Origin: an uncultured Oscillospiraceae bacterium
GTDB taxonomy: Bacteria > Bacillota > Clostridia > Oscillospirales > Oscillospiraceae
DNA length: 64,000 bases
Direction of reading: 5' to 3'
Assembly (NCBI GenBank): GCA_934561515.1
Contig: CAKTGM010000004.1
Coordinates: forward strand, 45,378 to 109,377
Made by a program: the position numbers and the translations under genes
The notes under the pieces: model-generated
Databases searched by the model: none
What the model saw: only the letters and a program-made list of their open reading frames with translations
Told to the model about the DNA's origin: nothing
Shown here: positions 32,354 to 39,106 of the stretch, piece by piece
Numbering within the stretch: the first letter of the stretch is position 1
Layout: the number at the start of each line of letters is the position of its first letter

Positions 32354-33826
32354 ATAGCACTTTATCATTTTTCAATCGCACAGATAAAGCGCAGCGCCGG
32401 TCAGAGCGCCATTGCCAGCGCAGCCTACCGAGCCGGGGAGCGCCTTTACAGCAGCTACTATGGAGAAGTCAGCGACTACACCAAAAAGGGCGGCGTGATC
32501 GCTTCGGAAATCATGCTGCCGCCCCATGCGCCGGAAATATATCTTGACCGGGCGACCCTCTGGAATGCTGTGGAGAGCTGCGAGAAACATCCAAAAGCAC
32601 AGCTTGCCTATTCATTTGATATTGCCATGCAGAATGAATTGACGCTGGAAGAAAACATGGAGCTGGCGAGGAAGTTCGTGCAGGAGCAGTTTGTGGCAAA
32701 AGGCATGATTGCTGACCTCGCTTTTCACAGCCCGGAGAAAGAGGACGGCGGTATCCCAAACCCGCATTTCCATGTGATGACAACAATGCGCCCTTTGAAC
32801 CCGGATGGCACATGGGGACAAAAACAGCGGCGGGAATATCTTCTTGATGAAGATGGAAACCGAATCCGGGATAAAAACGGCGATTATATGTTTAACGCTG
32901 TCCATACAACAGACTGGCATGAGCCGGAAACGCTGGAACACTGGCGGGAGCAGTGGGCGGCTGCCGTTAATACAAAATTTGAGGAAAAAGGGCTGGATGT
33001 GCGTATCGACCACCGTTCCTATGTGCGGCAGGGGCTTGACCTGATACCTACTGTCCACGAGGGAGCTAATGTCCGGCAGATGGAAGCAAAGGGCATCCGC
33101 ACCGAGAAAGGGGAACTGAACCGCTGGATTAAAGCCACCAACCGGCTCATGCAGGATGTGAGGAAGAAGATCAAAGCCCTGTTTGTCTGGATGGCAGAGG
33201 TAAAAGAAGAACTTTCCAAACCGCAGACACCGAGCCTTGCCGACCTGCTGATCGCTTATTACAACCAGCGCAACGCAGGGGCATGGAGCAATAAAGCCAG
33301 AACCGGAAACTTAAAGCAGTTTGCCGAAGCCGTCAATTATCTGACGGAAAACAAGCTGCTCACATTAGAGGATTTGCAGGAGCGTCTTTCCTCTGTCAGT
33401 GAAGAATTTGAAGCATTAAGCGGCTCCATGAAAAAGAAATCTGCCCGGATAAAGGAATTGCAGGAATTGATACGGGAGGGCGAGAATTACCAGCGGCTAA
33501 AACCTGTCCATACGGAATTGAACAATATCAAGTTTAAGAAACAGAGGGAGAAATTTGAAACATCCCACGATGCGGAGTTACGGCTGTTTTATGCCGCCCG
33601 CCGTATTCTGAAAGAAAAACTGGACGGAAAACCCATTGCCCTGAAAGCATGGAAACAGGAATATGCACAGTTAAAAACAGAGTATGCCGAACTGTCTCCG
33701 CAGCACAAGCCACTCCGGGAGGAAGTCATACGGCTGCGGCAGGTGCAGAACGCCGTAGATACCGCACTGCGCCGGAGGGAGCAGCCACAGGAAGTACAGA
33801 GAAAGAAACATGAGATGGAGCTATGA
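32354..33826 (+). CDS. MobA/MobL-family relaxase, apparently starting on AUA
   Basis: A 490-residue MobQ relaxase. Homology to the family begins at an ATA codon (32354): ALYHFSIAQIKRSAGQSAIA, with the catalytic Tyr at residue 25 in ASAAYRAGER, the same position as Tyr25 of R1162 MobA. The metal-binding His motif PNPHFHVMTTMRPLN is at about 136-150. A TGA lies three codons before the ATA, and the next normal start in frame is GTG at 32495, which would lose the catalytic Tyr. AAAGGCGG sits 9 bp before the ATA. The C-terminal half is helical, with coiled-coil sections. It nicks oriT for transfer. Confidence 0.88.
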   Translation: MALYHFSIAQIKRSAGQSAIASAAYRAGERLYSSYYGEVSDYTKKGGVIASEIMLPPHAPEIYLDRATLWNAVESCEKHPKAQLAYSFDIAMQNELTLEENMELARKFVQEQFVAKGMIADLAFHSPEKEDGGIPNPHFHVMTTMRPLNPDGTWGQKQRREYLLDEDGNRIRDKNGDYMFNAVHTTDWHEPETLEHWREQWAAAVNTKFEEKGLDVRIDHRSYVRQGLDLIPTVHEGANVRQMEAKGIRTEKGELNRWIKATNRLMQDVRKKIKALFVWMAEVKEELSKPQTPSLADLLIAYYNQRNAGAWSNKARTGNLKQFAEAVNYLTENKLLTLEDLQERLSSVSEEFEALSGSMKKKSARIKELQELIREGENYQRLKPVHTELNNIKFKKQREKFETSHDAELRLFYAARRILKEKLDGKPIALKAWKQEYAQLKTEYAELSPQHKPLREEVIRLRQVQNAVDTALRRREQPQEVQRKKHEMEL

Positions 33827-33873
33827 TATAACCGGCAGCTTTACCGCTACCGGTATTTTTATGGAGGGAGCAT

Positions 33874-34614
33874 TTGAATGTATTTGAAGCGGTGAAACAG
33901 TCTGTTACCACCCGGCAGGCTGCTTCATTCTATGGAATCCGGGTGGGGAGAAATGGCATGGTCTGCTGTCCATTCCACAATGACCGCACGCCCAGCATGA
34001 AAGTGGACAGCCGCTTTTACTGCTTCGGTTGCGGGGCTTCCGGGGATGTGATCGACTTTGCCGCTTTGCTGTATGGATTGGGGAAACGGGAAGCTGCGGT
34101 CAGGCTTGCGGAGGACTTCGGCGTATCCTATGAGAAATCCGGCAATGCGTCGCCAGATAGGAAGCGTCACAACAGGTCACAGCCCCGACAAAAATCAGCG
34201 GAGCAGAGATTTCAGGAAACGGAACGGTATTGTTTACGGGTGCTATGCGATTATCTGCGCCTGCTGGAGCATTGGAAAACAGCACACGCCCCACAGCCGC
34301 AGGATGCCATCTGGCATCCTCTTTTTGTGGAAGCGTTGCAGAGGATAAGCTACACAGAATACCTTTTGGATATTTTGTTATACGGAGAAATAGAAGAAAA
34401 AGCGGCATTGATCGCCGCACAGGGAAAGGAGGTGTTGCGGCTTGAACAGCGAATTTCAGAGCTTGCCGCCGGAAACGCAGGAAGCGGTCAAAAGGACGAT
34501 GGACACAATGGAACCGGCGCAGACACCGGCAGAAATCCGGGAAACATTAGAGGGGACGCAGAAAGGCGGCGTGAAGAACAGCATCCGAAACTGCCTGACG
34601 GTGTTCCAGCGTGA
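33874..34614 (+). CDS. CHC2 zinc-finger primase-like protein
   Basis: A 246-residue protein starting on TTG at 33874, 5 bp after GGAGGG. Residues 31-62 are a CHC2 primase zinc finger (CPFHNDRTPSMKV then FYCFGCGASGDVIDF; ligands Cys32, His36, Cys50, Cys53). The catalytic TOPRIM domain of true DnaG is absent; the rest is helical and charged. With the VapE-like helicase that overlaps its end it forms a replication module of the kind known in phage-satellite islands. The last 173 bp overlap the next gene in another frame. Confidence 0.86.
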   Translation: MNVFEAVKQSVTTRQAASFYGIRVGRNGMVCCPFHNDRTPSMKVDSRFYCFGCGASGDVIDFAALLYGLGKREAAVRLAEDFGVSYEKSGNASPDRKRHNRSQPRQKSAEQRFQETERYCLRVLCDYLRLLEHWKTAHAPQPQDAIWHPLFVEALQRISYTEYLLDILLYGEIEEKAALIAAQGKEVLRLEQRISELAAGNAGSGQKDDGHNGTGADTGRNPGNIRGDAERRREEQHPKLPDGVPA

Positions 34615-35839
34615 CCCTCTGTTTCGCGGGGCGCTGCGCCTGAACCTTTTGACGGAGCAGATTGACATTGTGAAGCCGCTGGGCTGGGAGCGCACCAGTA
34701 CCACGCTGACCGACATGGACATGAACTACCTGCTTTTGTATCTGGAAGAAAATTACGGGCTTACCAGCGAGAAAAAGGTGCAGAGCGCCATCAAGATTGT
34801 TGCCAATGAAAACCGCTACCATCCAGTCAGGGATTACCTGAACAGCCTGCAATGGGACGGCACAGAGCGCATCCGTTACGCCCTGCATCACTTTCTGGGA
34901 GCCGATACGGACGAATACACCTATGAAGCCTTGAAACTGTTCCTGATGGGAGCCATCCGGCGGGTATTCAGACCGGGGAGCAAGTTTGAGGTCATGCTCT
35001 GTCTGGTTGGTGGTCAGGGAGCCGGGAAATCTACCTTTTTCCGGCTGCTGGCAGGCAGGGACGAATGGTTTTCAGACGATTTGAAGAAGCTGGACGATGA
35101 AAATGTGTACCGCAAGCTGCAAGGGCATTGGATTATCGAGATGTCGGAGATGATTGCCACAGCCAACGCCAAGAGTATTGAGGAAATCAAGTCATTCTTA
35201 AGCCGCCAGAAAGAAACCTACAAGGTGCCGTATGAGACACACCCGGCAGACCGGCTGCGGCAATGTGTATTCGGAGGGACGACCAACCGGCAGGACTTTT
35301 TACCCCGTGACCGCACCGGCAACCGGCGCTTTCTCCCCGTGACGGTGTACCCGGAACGGGCGGAGGTTCACATACTGGATGATGAAGCGGCGGCGAGGGC
35401 GTATATCGAACAGATGTGGGCGGAAGCCATGACGGTTTACCGCAGTGGGAAGTATAAGCTGTCATTCAGTATGGAAATGAACCGATACCTGAACGCCCAC
35501 CAGCAGGACTTTATGCAGGAAGACACACAAGCTGGCATGATCTACGCCTATTTGGAGGACTACACCGGCGACAGGGTATGCTCCAAGCAGCTTTATGAGG
35601 AAGCACTGGGGAACTTAAATTCCCCGGCAGACTGGGAGACACGGGCAATCTGCGAGATTATGAATACCGGCATTGCGGGCGGCATCATACAGGGCTGGGT
35701 AGCCTACAAAAGCCCGAAGAGGTATAAGAAATACGGTTCTCAAAAAGGCTGGGAGCGTGTCAACCAAGCTCCGCCGGAGGGGGACGGTTTTCAGGAAATC
35801 ACGGAAGAAGAAGCCCGGCAAATGGAACTGCCATTCTGA
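34442..35839 (+). CDS. VapE-like P-loop helicase/ATPase
   Basis: A 465-residue protein starting on TTG at 34442, 8 bp after AAGGAGGTG, well inside the previous gene. It belongs to the virulence-associated E family: SLQWDGTERI (about 135-144), Walker A VGGQGAGKSTFF (189-200), IIEMSEM as Walker B region, and the family block FGGTTNRQDFLPRDRTGNRR (about 277-296). VapE-type proteins in satellite islands are replication-linked superfamily 3-like helicases. The repeats directly downstream look like its origin. Confidence 0.9.
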   Translation: MNSEFQSLPPETQEAVKRTMDTMEPAQTPAEIRETLEGTQKGGVKNSIRNCLTVFQRDPLFRGALRLNLLTEQIDIVKPLGWERTSTTLTDMDMNYLLLYLEENYGLTSEKKVQSAIKIVANENRYHPVRDYLNSLQWDGTERIRYALHHFLGADTDEYTYEALKLFLMGAIRRVFRPGSKFEVMLCLVGGQGAGKSTFFRLLAGRDEWFSDDLKKLDDENVYRKLQGHWIIEMSEMIATANAKSIEEIKSFLSRQKETYKVPYETHPADRLRQCVFGGTTNRQDFLPRDRTGNRRFLPVTVYPERAEVHILDDEAAARAYIEQMWAEAMTVYRSGKYKLSFSMEMNRYLNAHQQDFMQEDTQAGMIYAYLEDYTGDRVCSKQLYEEALGNLNSPADWETRAICEIMNTGIAGGIIQGWVAYKSPKRYKKYGSQKGWERVNQAPPEGDGFQEITEEEARQMELPF

Positions 35840-35848
35840 AAAGCCACC

Positions 35849-36033
35849 GGTTGACAGTTTGGTTGACGCTTTGGTTGACAGCCGGTTGACGGGGAAAAGC
35901 CTGATATTTGGGGCATTTCTCTCCTTTGTCAACCATGTCAACCAAGAAATCAAAGAAAAAGTAAAAAGTAATAATAGAGCGCCTATGGATTGTTTTCAAA
36001 GTCTTTTCTGCCGGTTGACACGGTTTGGTTGAC
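35849..36033. repeat. Iteron-like GGTTGAC array, candidate replication origin of the element
   Basis: Between the VapE gene and tnpW, GGTTGAC occurs at 35849, 35861, 35873 and 35884 (periods 12, 12, 11), then inverted (GTCAACC) at 35928 and 35937, then direct again at 36013 and 36027. The stretch from 35944 to 36000 between them is AT-rich. One-turn-phased heptamers flanking AT-rich DNA next to a helicase gene are the usual signs of an origin. No coding frame here looks real. Confidence 0.75.
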
Positions 36034-36109
36034 ACGGAGACAGTCTGCGGCTGTACACCTGCCTGACATTCCCTTGTCGGGCATATTTCATTTATGGAGG
36101 TAACTGCCT

Positions 36110-36295
36110 ATGGCAAAAAGCAAAAACGAGAGCAATAACAAAAACAGCGGCACCCTGCTTACCGAAAAAGACGGCACCCAGTATTTTGTCATGGGGAAAG
36201 TCCGTATCAAGGTATCGGAGCATTTCGCACAGGATGGGAAGCCGCTTGACAGCCTGCTGGAAGATGTGATCCAGCACGCTGCCGCCGCTTCCTGA
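36110..36295 (+). CDS. tnpW: TnpW family transposon-encoded protein
   Basis: A 61-residue protein, with TGGAGG before its ATG. The core TLLTEKDGTQYFVMGKVRIK and the following helix HFAQDGKPLDSLLEDVI match the TnpW family found beside TnpX-type recombinases in Tn4451-like elements. Function is unknown; its constant position next to the recombinase suggests a role in regulation or excision. It lies 107 bp before the recombinase start. Confidence 0.85.
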   Translation: MAKSKNESNNKNSGTLLTEKDGTQYFVMGKVRIKVSEHFAQDGKPLDSLLEDVIQHAAAAS

Positions 36296-36324
36296 AAAAA
36301 TACGGAATAACGACTGTCAATCAG

Positions 36325-36372
36325 CCCACGCTTATGATATACTTGTACCAGCGAGTATTGTATAAGCGTGGG
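36325..36372 (+). promoter_or_regulatory. Leader hairpin of the recombinase gene
   Basis: CCCACGCTTAT (36325-36335) pairs perfectly with ATAAGCGTGGG (36362-36372) around 26 nt, 30 bp before the recombinase start. A TATACT (36338-36343) lies in the loop, so it may be an operator around a promoter or an mRNA structure. T-rich sequence after it would also allow attenuation. Confidence 0.5.
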
Positions 36373-36402
36373 TTGTTTCTCTTAGAAGGAGGATTTTTAA
36401 CC

Positions 36403-38025
36403 GTGAAACAACCATACAATACAACGATTTATAACACTGCACTATATTTGAGATTGAGCCGTGACGATGAATTACAGGGGGAAAGCGGCAGTATCCAGAC
36501 CCAGCGCATGATGCTTAGGCAGTATGCCGCAGAGCATGGGCTGACCGTTGTAGACGAGTATATTGACGACGGATGGAGCGGGACAAATTTCGAGCGTCCA
36601 AGTTTCCAAAGGATGATTGATGACATCGAGGACGGGAAAATCAACTGCGTTGTCACAAAGGACTTATCCCGTCTGGGAAGAAACTATATCCTGACCGGTC
36701 AGTACACGGAAATCTATTTCCCCAGCAAGGGAGTACGCTACATTGCCATCAATGACAATGTGGACACCATCAACGGAGAAAGCGAGCTTGCCCCGTTCTT
36801 AAACATCCTGAATGAAATGCACGCCCGACAGACCAGCAAAAAGGTCAAGGCTGCCATGCACACAAGATTTGCCAATGGCGCACACTATGGAGCCTATGCA
36901 CCGCTGGGCTATGTAAAAGACCCGGACAAAAAAGGTCATCTTCTGATCGACCCGGAAACACGCTGGATTGTAGAGAAGATTTTTGACCTTGCCGTACACG
37001 GGAGGGGTGCCGCCAGCATTACACGGATTCTGGTGGAAGAAAAAGTACCTACCCCCGGCTGGCTGAACTATGAAAGATATGGGACTTTCGCCAATATCTA
37101 CGCCGGTGCGCCCGCAGAAAAAGCCTATGCGTGGACGATAGCACAGGTCAAGAGCATTTTGAAAGAGGAAACCTACATCGGTCACAGCGTTCACAACAAG
37201 CAGAGCAACATTTCATTCAAGAACAAGAAAAAGGTGCGGAAGCCGCAGGAAGAATGGTATCGTGTGGAAAATACCCACGAAGCCATCATTTCCGAAGAAG
37301 TGTTCCAAAAAGTTCAGGAGCTGATTGCAAGCAGACGCAGACGACAGAAGAATGGCACAACGCAGATATTTTCCGGGCTGGTAAAATGTGCGGACTGCGG
37401 ATGGTCATTGGCTTATGGTGTAAACAGCCAGAACAAAAATCCCTATGCACACTACCATTGCAGTAAGTACGGACAGGGATTACGCCAGTGTTCCATGCAC
37501 TATATCCGCTATGATGTACTGTATGCCTATGTGCTTGCAAGACTGCAATACTGGTCTATGATGGTACAGAAAGACGAGGACAAGCTGCTGAAACGGCTAC
37601 TCAATGCCAGCGACAGGGAAAGAAACTCTGCGAAGAAAAAGCAGGCTGCGGAGCTGAAAAAGGCAGAGAAGCGTAAAGCCGAGGTTGACGGGCTGTTTGC
37701 TAAAATGTATGAGGACTGGTCTGCCGGACGCATAACCGAGTATAACTTCAATATGCTGTCCGAGAAGTACCAGAACGAGCAAAAGGAACTTGAAACAAAA
37801 ATAAGACAGCTTCACGAAACGATGGAAGCCGCCGTACAGACCGCAGCGGATGCTGAAAAGTGGATTGCCCTAATGAAACAGTATGTCAACCCTGTGGAGC
37901 TGACCGCCGAACTTCTGAACACTCTAATTGAAAAAATAACCGTCCACGAAGCTGTCAAGGGCGAGGACGGAAGCCGTGAGCAGGAAGTAGAAATCTACTA
38001 CCGCTTCATCGGCAAAATCGACTGA
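36403..38025 (+). CDS. tnpX: Large serine recombinase (TnpX type)
   Basis: A 540-residue recombinase starting on GTG 36403, 10 bp after AAGGAGG; a longer frame from 36334 lacks a ribosome site. The resolvase domain has the catalytic Ser19 in LYLRLSRDD and the active-site block TKDLSRLGRNYILTG. The recombinase domain includes GYVKDPDKKGHLLIDPE, and a zinc ribbon follows (CADCGWSLAYG ... CSKYGQGLRQC). A coiled coil and a C-terminal NPVELTAELLNTLIEKI segment complete it. It integrates and excises the element without a target duplication, using a dinucleotide core. Placed at the right end of the element. Confidence 0.95.
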   Translation: MKQPYNTTIYNTALYLRLSRDDELQGESGSIQTQRMMLRQYAAEHGLTVVDEYIDDGWSGTNFERPSFQRMIDDIEDGKINCVVTKDLSRLGRNYILTGQYTEIYFPSKGVRYIAINDNVDTINGESELAPFLNILNEMHARQTSKKVKAAMHTRFANGAHYGAYAPLGYVKDPDKKGHLLIDPETRWIVEKIFDLAVHGRGAASITRILVEEKVPTPGWLNYERYGTFANIYAGAPAEKAYAWTIAQVKSILKEETYIGHSVHNKQSNISFKNKKKVRKPQEEWYRVENTHEAIISEEVFQKVQELIASRRRRQKNGTTQIFSGLVKCADCGWSLAYGVNSQNKNPYAHYHCSKYGQGLRQCSMHYIRYDVLYAYVLARLQYWSMMVQKDEDKLLKRLLNASDRERNSAKKKQAAELKKAEKRKAEVDGLFAKMYEDWSAGRITEYNFNMLSEKYQNEQKELETKIRQLHETMEAAVQTAADAEKWIALMKQYVNPVELTAELLNTLIEKITVHEAVKGEDGSREQEVEIYYRFIGKID

Positions 38026-38046
38026 CCTTTCTTTTTTACCCAACAA

Positions 38047-38066
38047 TATCTTTAATTAAGGGAAAC
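38047..38066 (-). repeat. Right terminal inverted repeat of the element
   Basis: TATCTTTAATTAAGGGAAAC is the partner of 24532-24551 (18 of 20 matches in inverted orientation). It overlaps the junction with the XRE-TPR gene. Confidence 0.75.
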
Positions 38067-39021
38067 GGGGCAGAGCCTGCCGGAGATCCCGATGCTGATG
38101 GAGCTTGCCGACTTCTTCGACCTCTCGGTCGACGCGCTGCTCGGCTACCGGCTGCGCGCGAACGACCGCAAGAGCATCGTCGAGCGCATGAAGCGCCTGC
38201 GCCGCGAGGACAATTATGATGAGGGCATTGTCGAGGCGGAAAAGGCGCTGCAAAAATTCCCGAACACCTTCGGCGTCGTCTACGAATGCGCCAAGCTTTT
38301 CGAGATGGCCGGTCTCAAGCGGCAGGACAAGAAGATGCAGAGCCGTTCGCTCGACCTGCTATCGCACGCCATCCGCCTGCTTTCGCAAAACAGCGACCCG
38401 GAGATCAGCGAAATGTCGCTCCGGCTCGACATGGCGAACGTGCTGCTCGACATGGAGGACTGGGAACGCGCGCTCGCGCTCTTCAAGGAGAACAATGCCT
38501 GCGGCCTGCTCGACGATCAGATCGGCTGCCTGCTCGCGGGCGTGAAGGAGCGGCGCGAGGAGGGCGTGCCGTATCTTTCCATGGCATTGCTGCGCGCGGT
38601 CACGTCGCTCGTGCGCGTGTGCGACGGCTTTGCCAACGTATTTGAGGCGAGAGGAGACCTCCGCTCGGCCATCGACATTGTGCAGTGGAAGCATTTGATG
38701 CTTGCAGGTCTCAGAAAAGGAGATTCCGTCAGCGAGCTTGATAAGATCAGTGCGGCCTCGTACGCAGCGCTCGCGCGGCTTGAGTACAACGGCGGTGATC
38801 TGGACAGCGCGCGCGAAGCGCTCTCCCGCGCCAAGGCGCTGGCCGCCGCTTACGATGCTTCTCCCAGCCACAGCGCGGAGAACGTCCGCTTCTATGAGGG
38901 CATTGCAGCCGTCGGCATTTACAGCGATTTCAGCCGCAGCGCGGCGGACGCGGCGTTCCACGCCTTTTTGGATGACGGCGGCACGAGCGAGCACGAGTCC
39001 TTCTGGGAAAGCGTAACATAA
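38064..39021 (+). pseudogene. 3' part of XRE-TPR regulator gene, separated by the mobile element
   Basis: Directly at the element end the frame TGQSLPEIPMLMELADFFDLSVDALLGY resumes where the 5' fragment at 24412 stops. The rest, about 300 residues, is helical with TPR-like repeats (YDEGIVEAEKALQKFPN, DWERALALFKENNACG, DLDSAREALSRAKAL). The intact gene would give about 356 residues: a helix-turn-helix with a TPR-like sensor, like Rgg/PlcR-style regulators or stand-alone XRE-TPR proteins. An ATG at 38092 could yield a DNA-binding-deficient fragment, but no ribosome site precedes it. Confidence 0.85.
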
Positions 39022-39051
39022 GCGAGCAAAACCGAAGCAGGAGGCGACAAA

Positions 39052-39088
39052 AAAGGGACATTCTCTCACGCGAGAGAATGTCCCTCTT
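39052..39088. terminator. Bidirectional terminator between XRE-TPR gene and polC
   Basis: A 13-bp perfect stem GGGACATTCTCTC/GAGAGAATGTCCC with a 4-nt loop, A run on the left and TCTTTT on the right. It closes the plus-strand regulator gene and the minus-strand polC operon. Confidence 0.92.
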
Positions 39089-39106
39089 TTCATATGTTTC
39101 GGCGCA

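Larger units (their letters stand above)
24525..38063. mobile_element. Integrative mobilizable element of Tn4451/TnpX type, about 13.5 kb
   Basis: The two halves of one XRE-TPR gene flank this block. Base composition drops sharply inside it (cargo clearly AT-rich, backbone intermediate) compared with the GC-rich chromosome. It carries a large serine recombinase, TnpW, an excisionase-like protein, MobA/MobL relaxase, oriT, primase-like and VapE-like genes. No VirB4, VirD4 or other secretion genes are present, so it should need a helper conjugation system. The junction is ambiguous within about 7 bp: a GA core at 24523-24524 and 38062-38063 fits TnpX knowledge; a GGG core at 24528-24530 and 38068-38070 is the alternative. 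No tRNA or long target duplication is involved. Confidence 0.9.

Noticed and set aside
32495..33826. Relaxase starting at GTG 32495
   Set aside because: It would lack the conserved N-terminus and catalytic Tyr25; the same frame upstream to 32354 is clearly homologous to MobA/MobL.
35757..36035. Short open frames across the GGTTGAC array on both strands
   Set aside because: Their translations merely echo the repeats (repeated Val-Asp or Val-Asn) and there is no ribosome site.
24525..38063. Self-transmissible conjugative element
   Set aside because: No VirB4, VirD4/TcpA, VirB6 or peptidoglycan hydrolase genes are present; only mobilization and replication genes, so it is classed as mobilizable.
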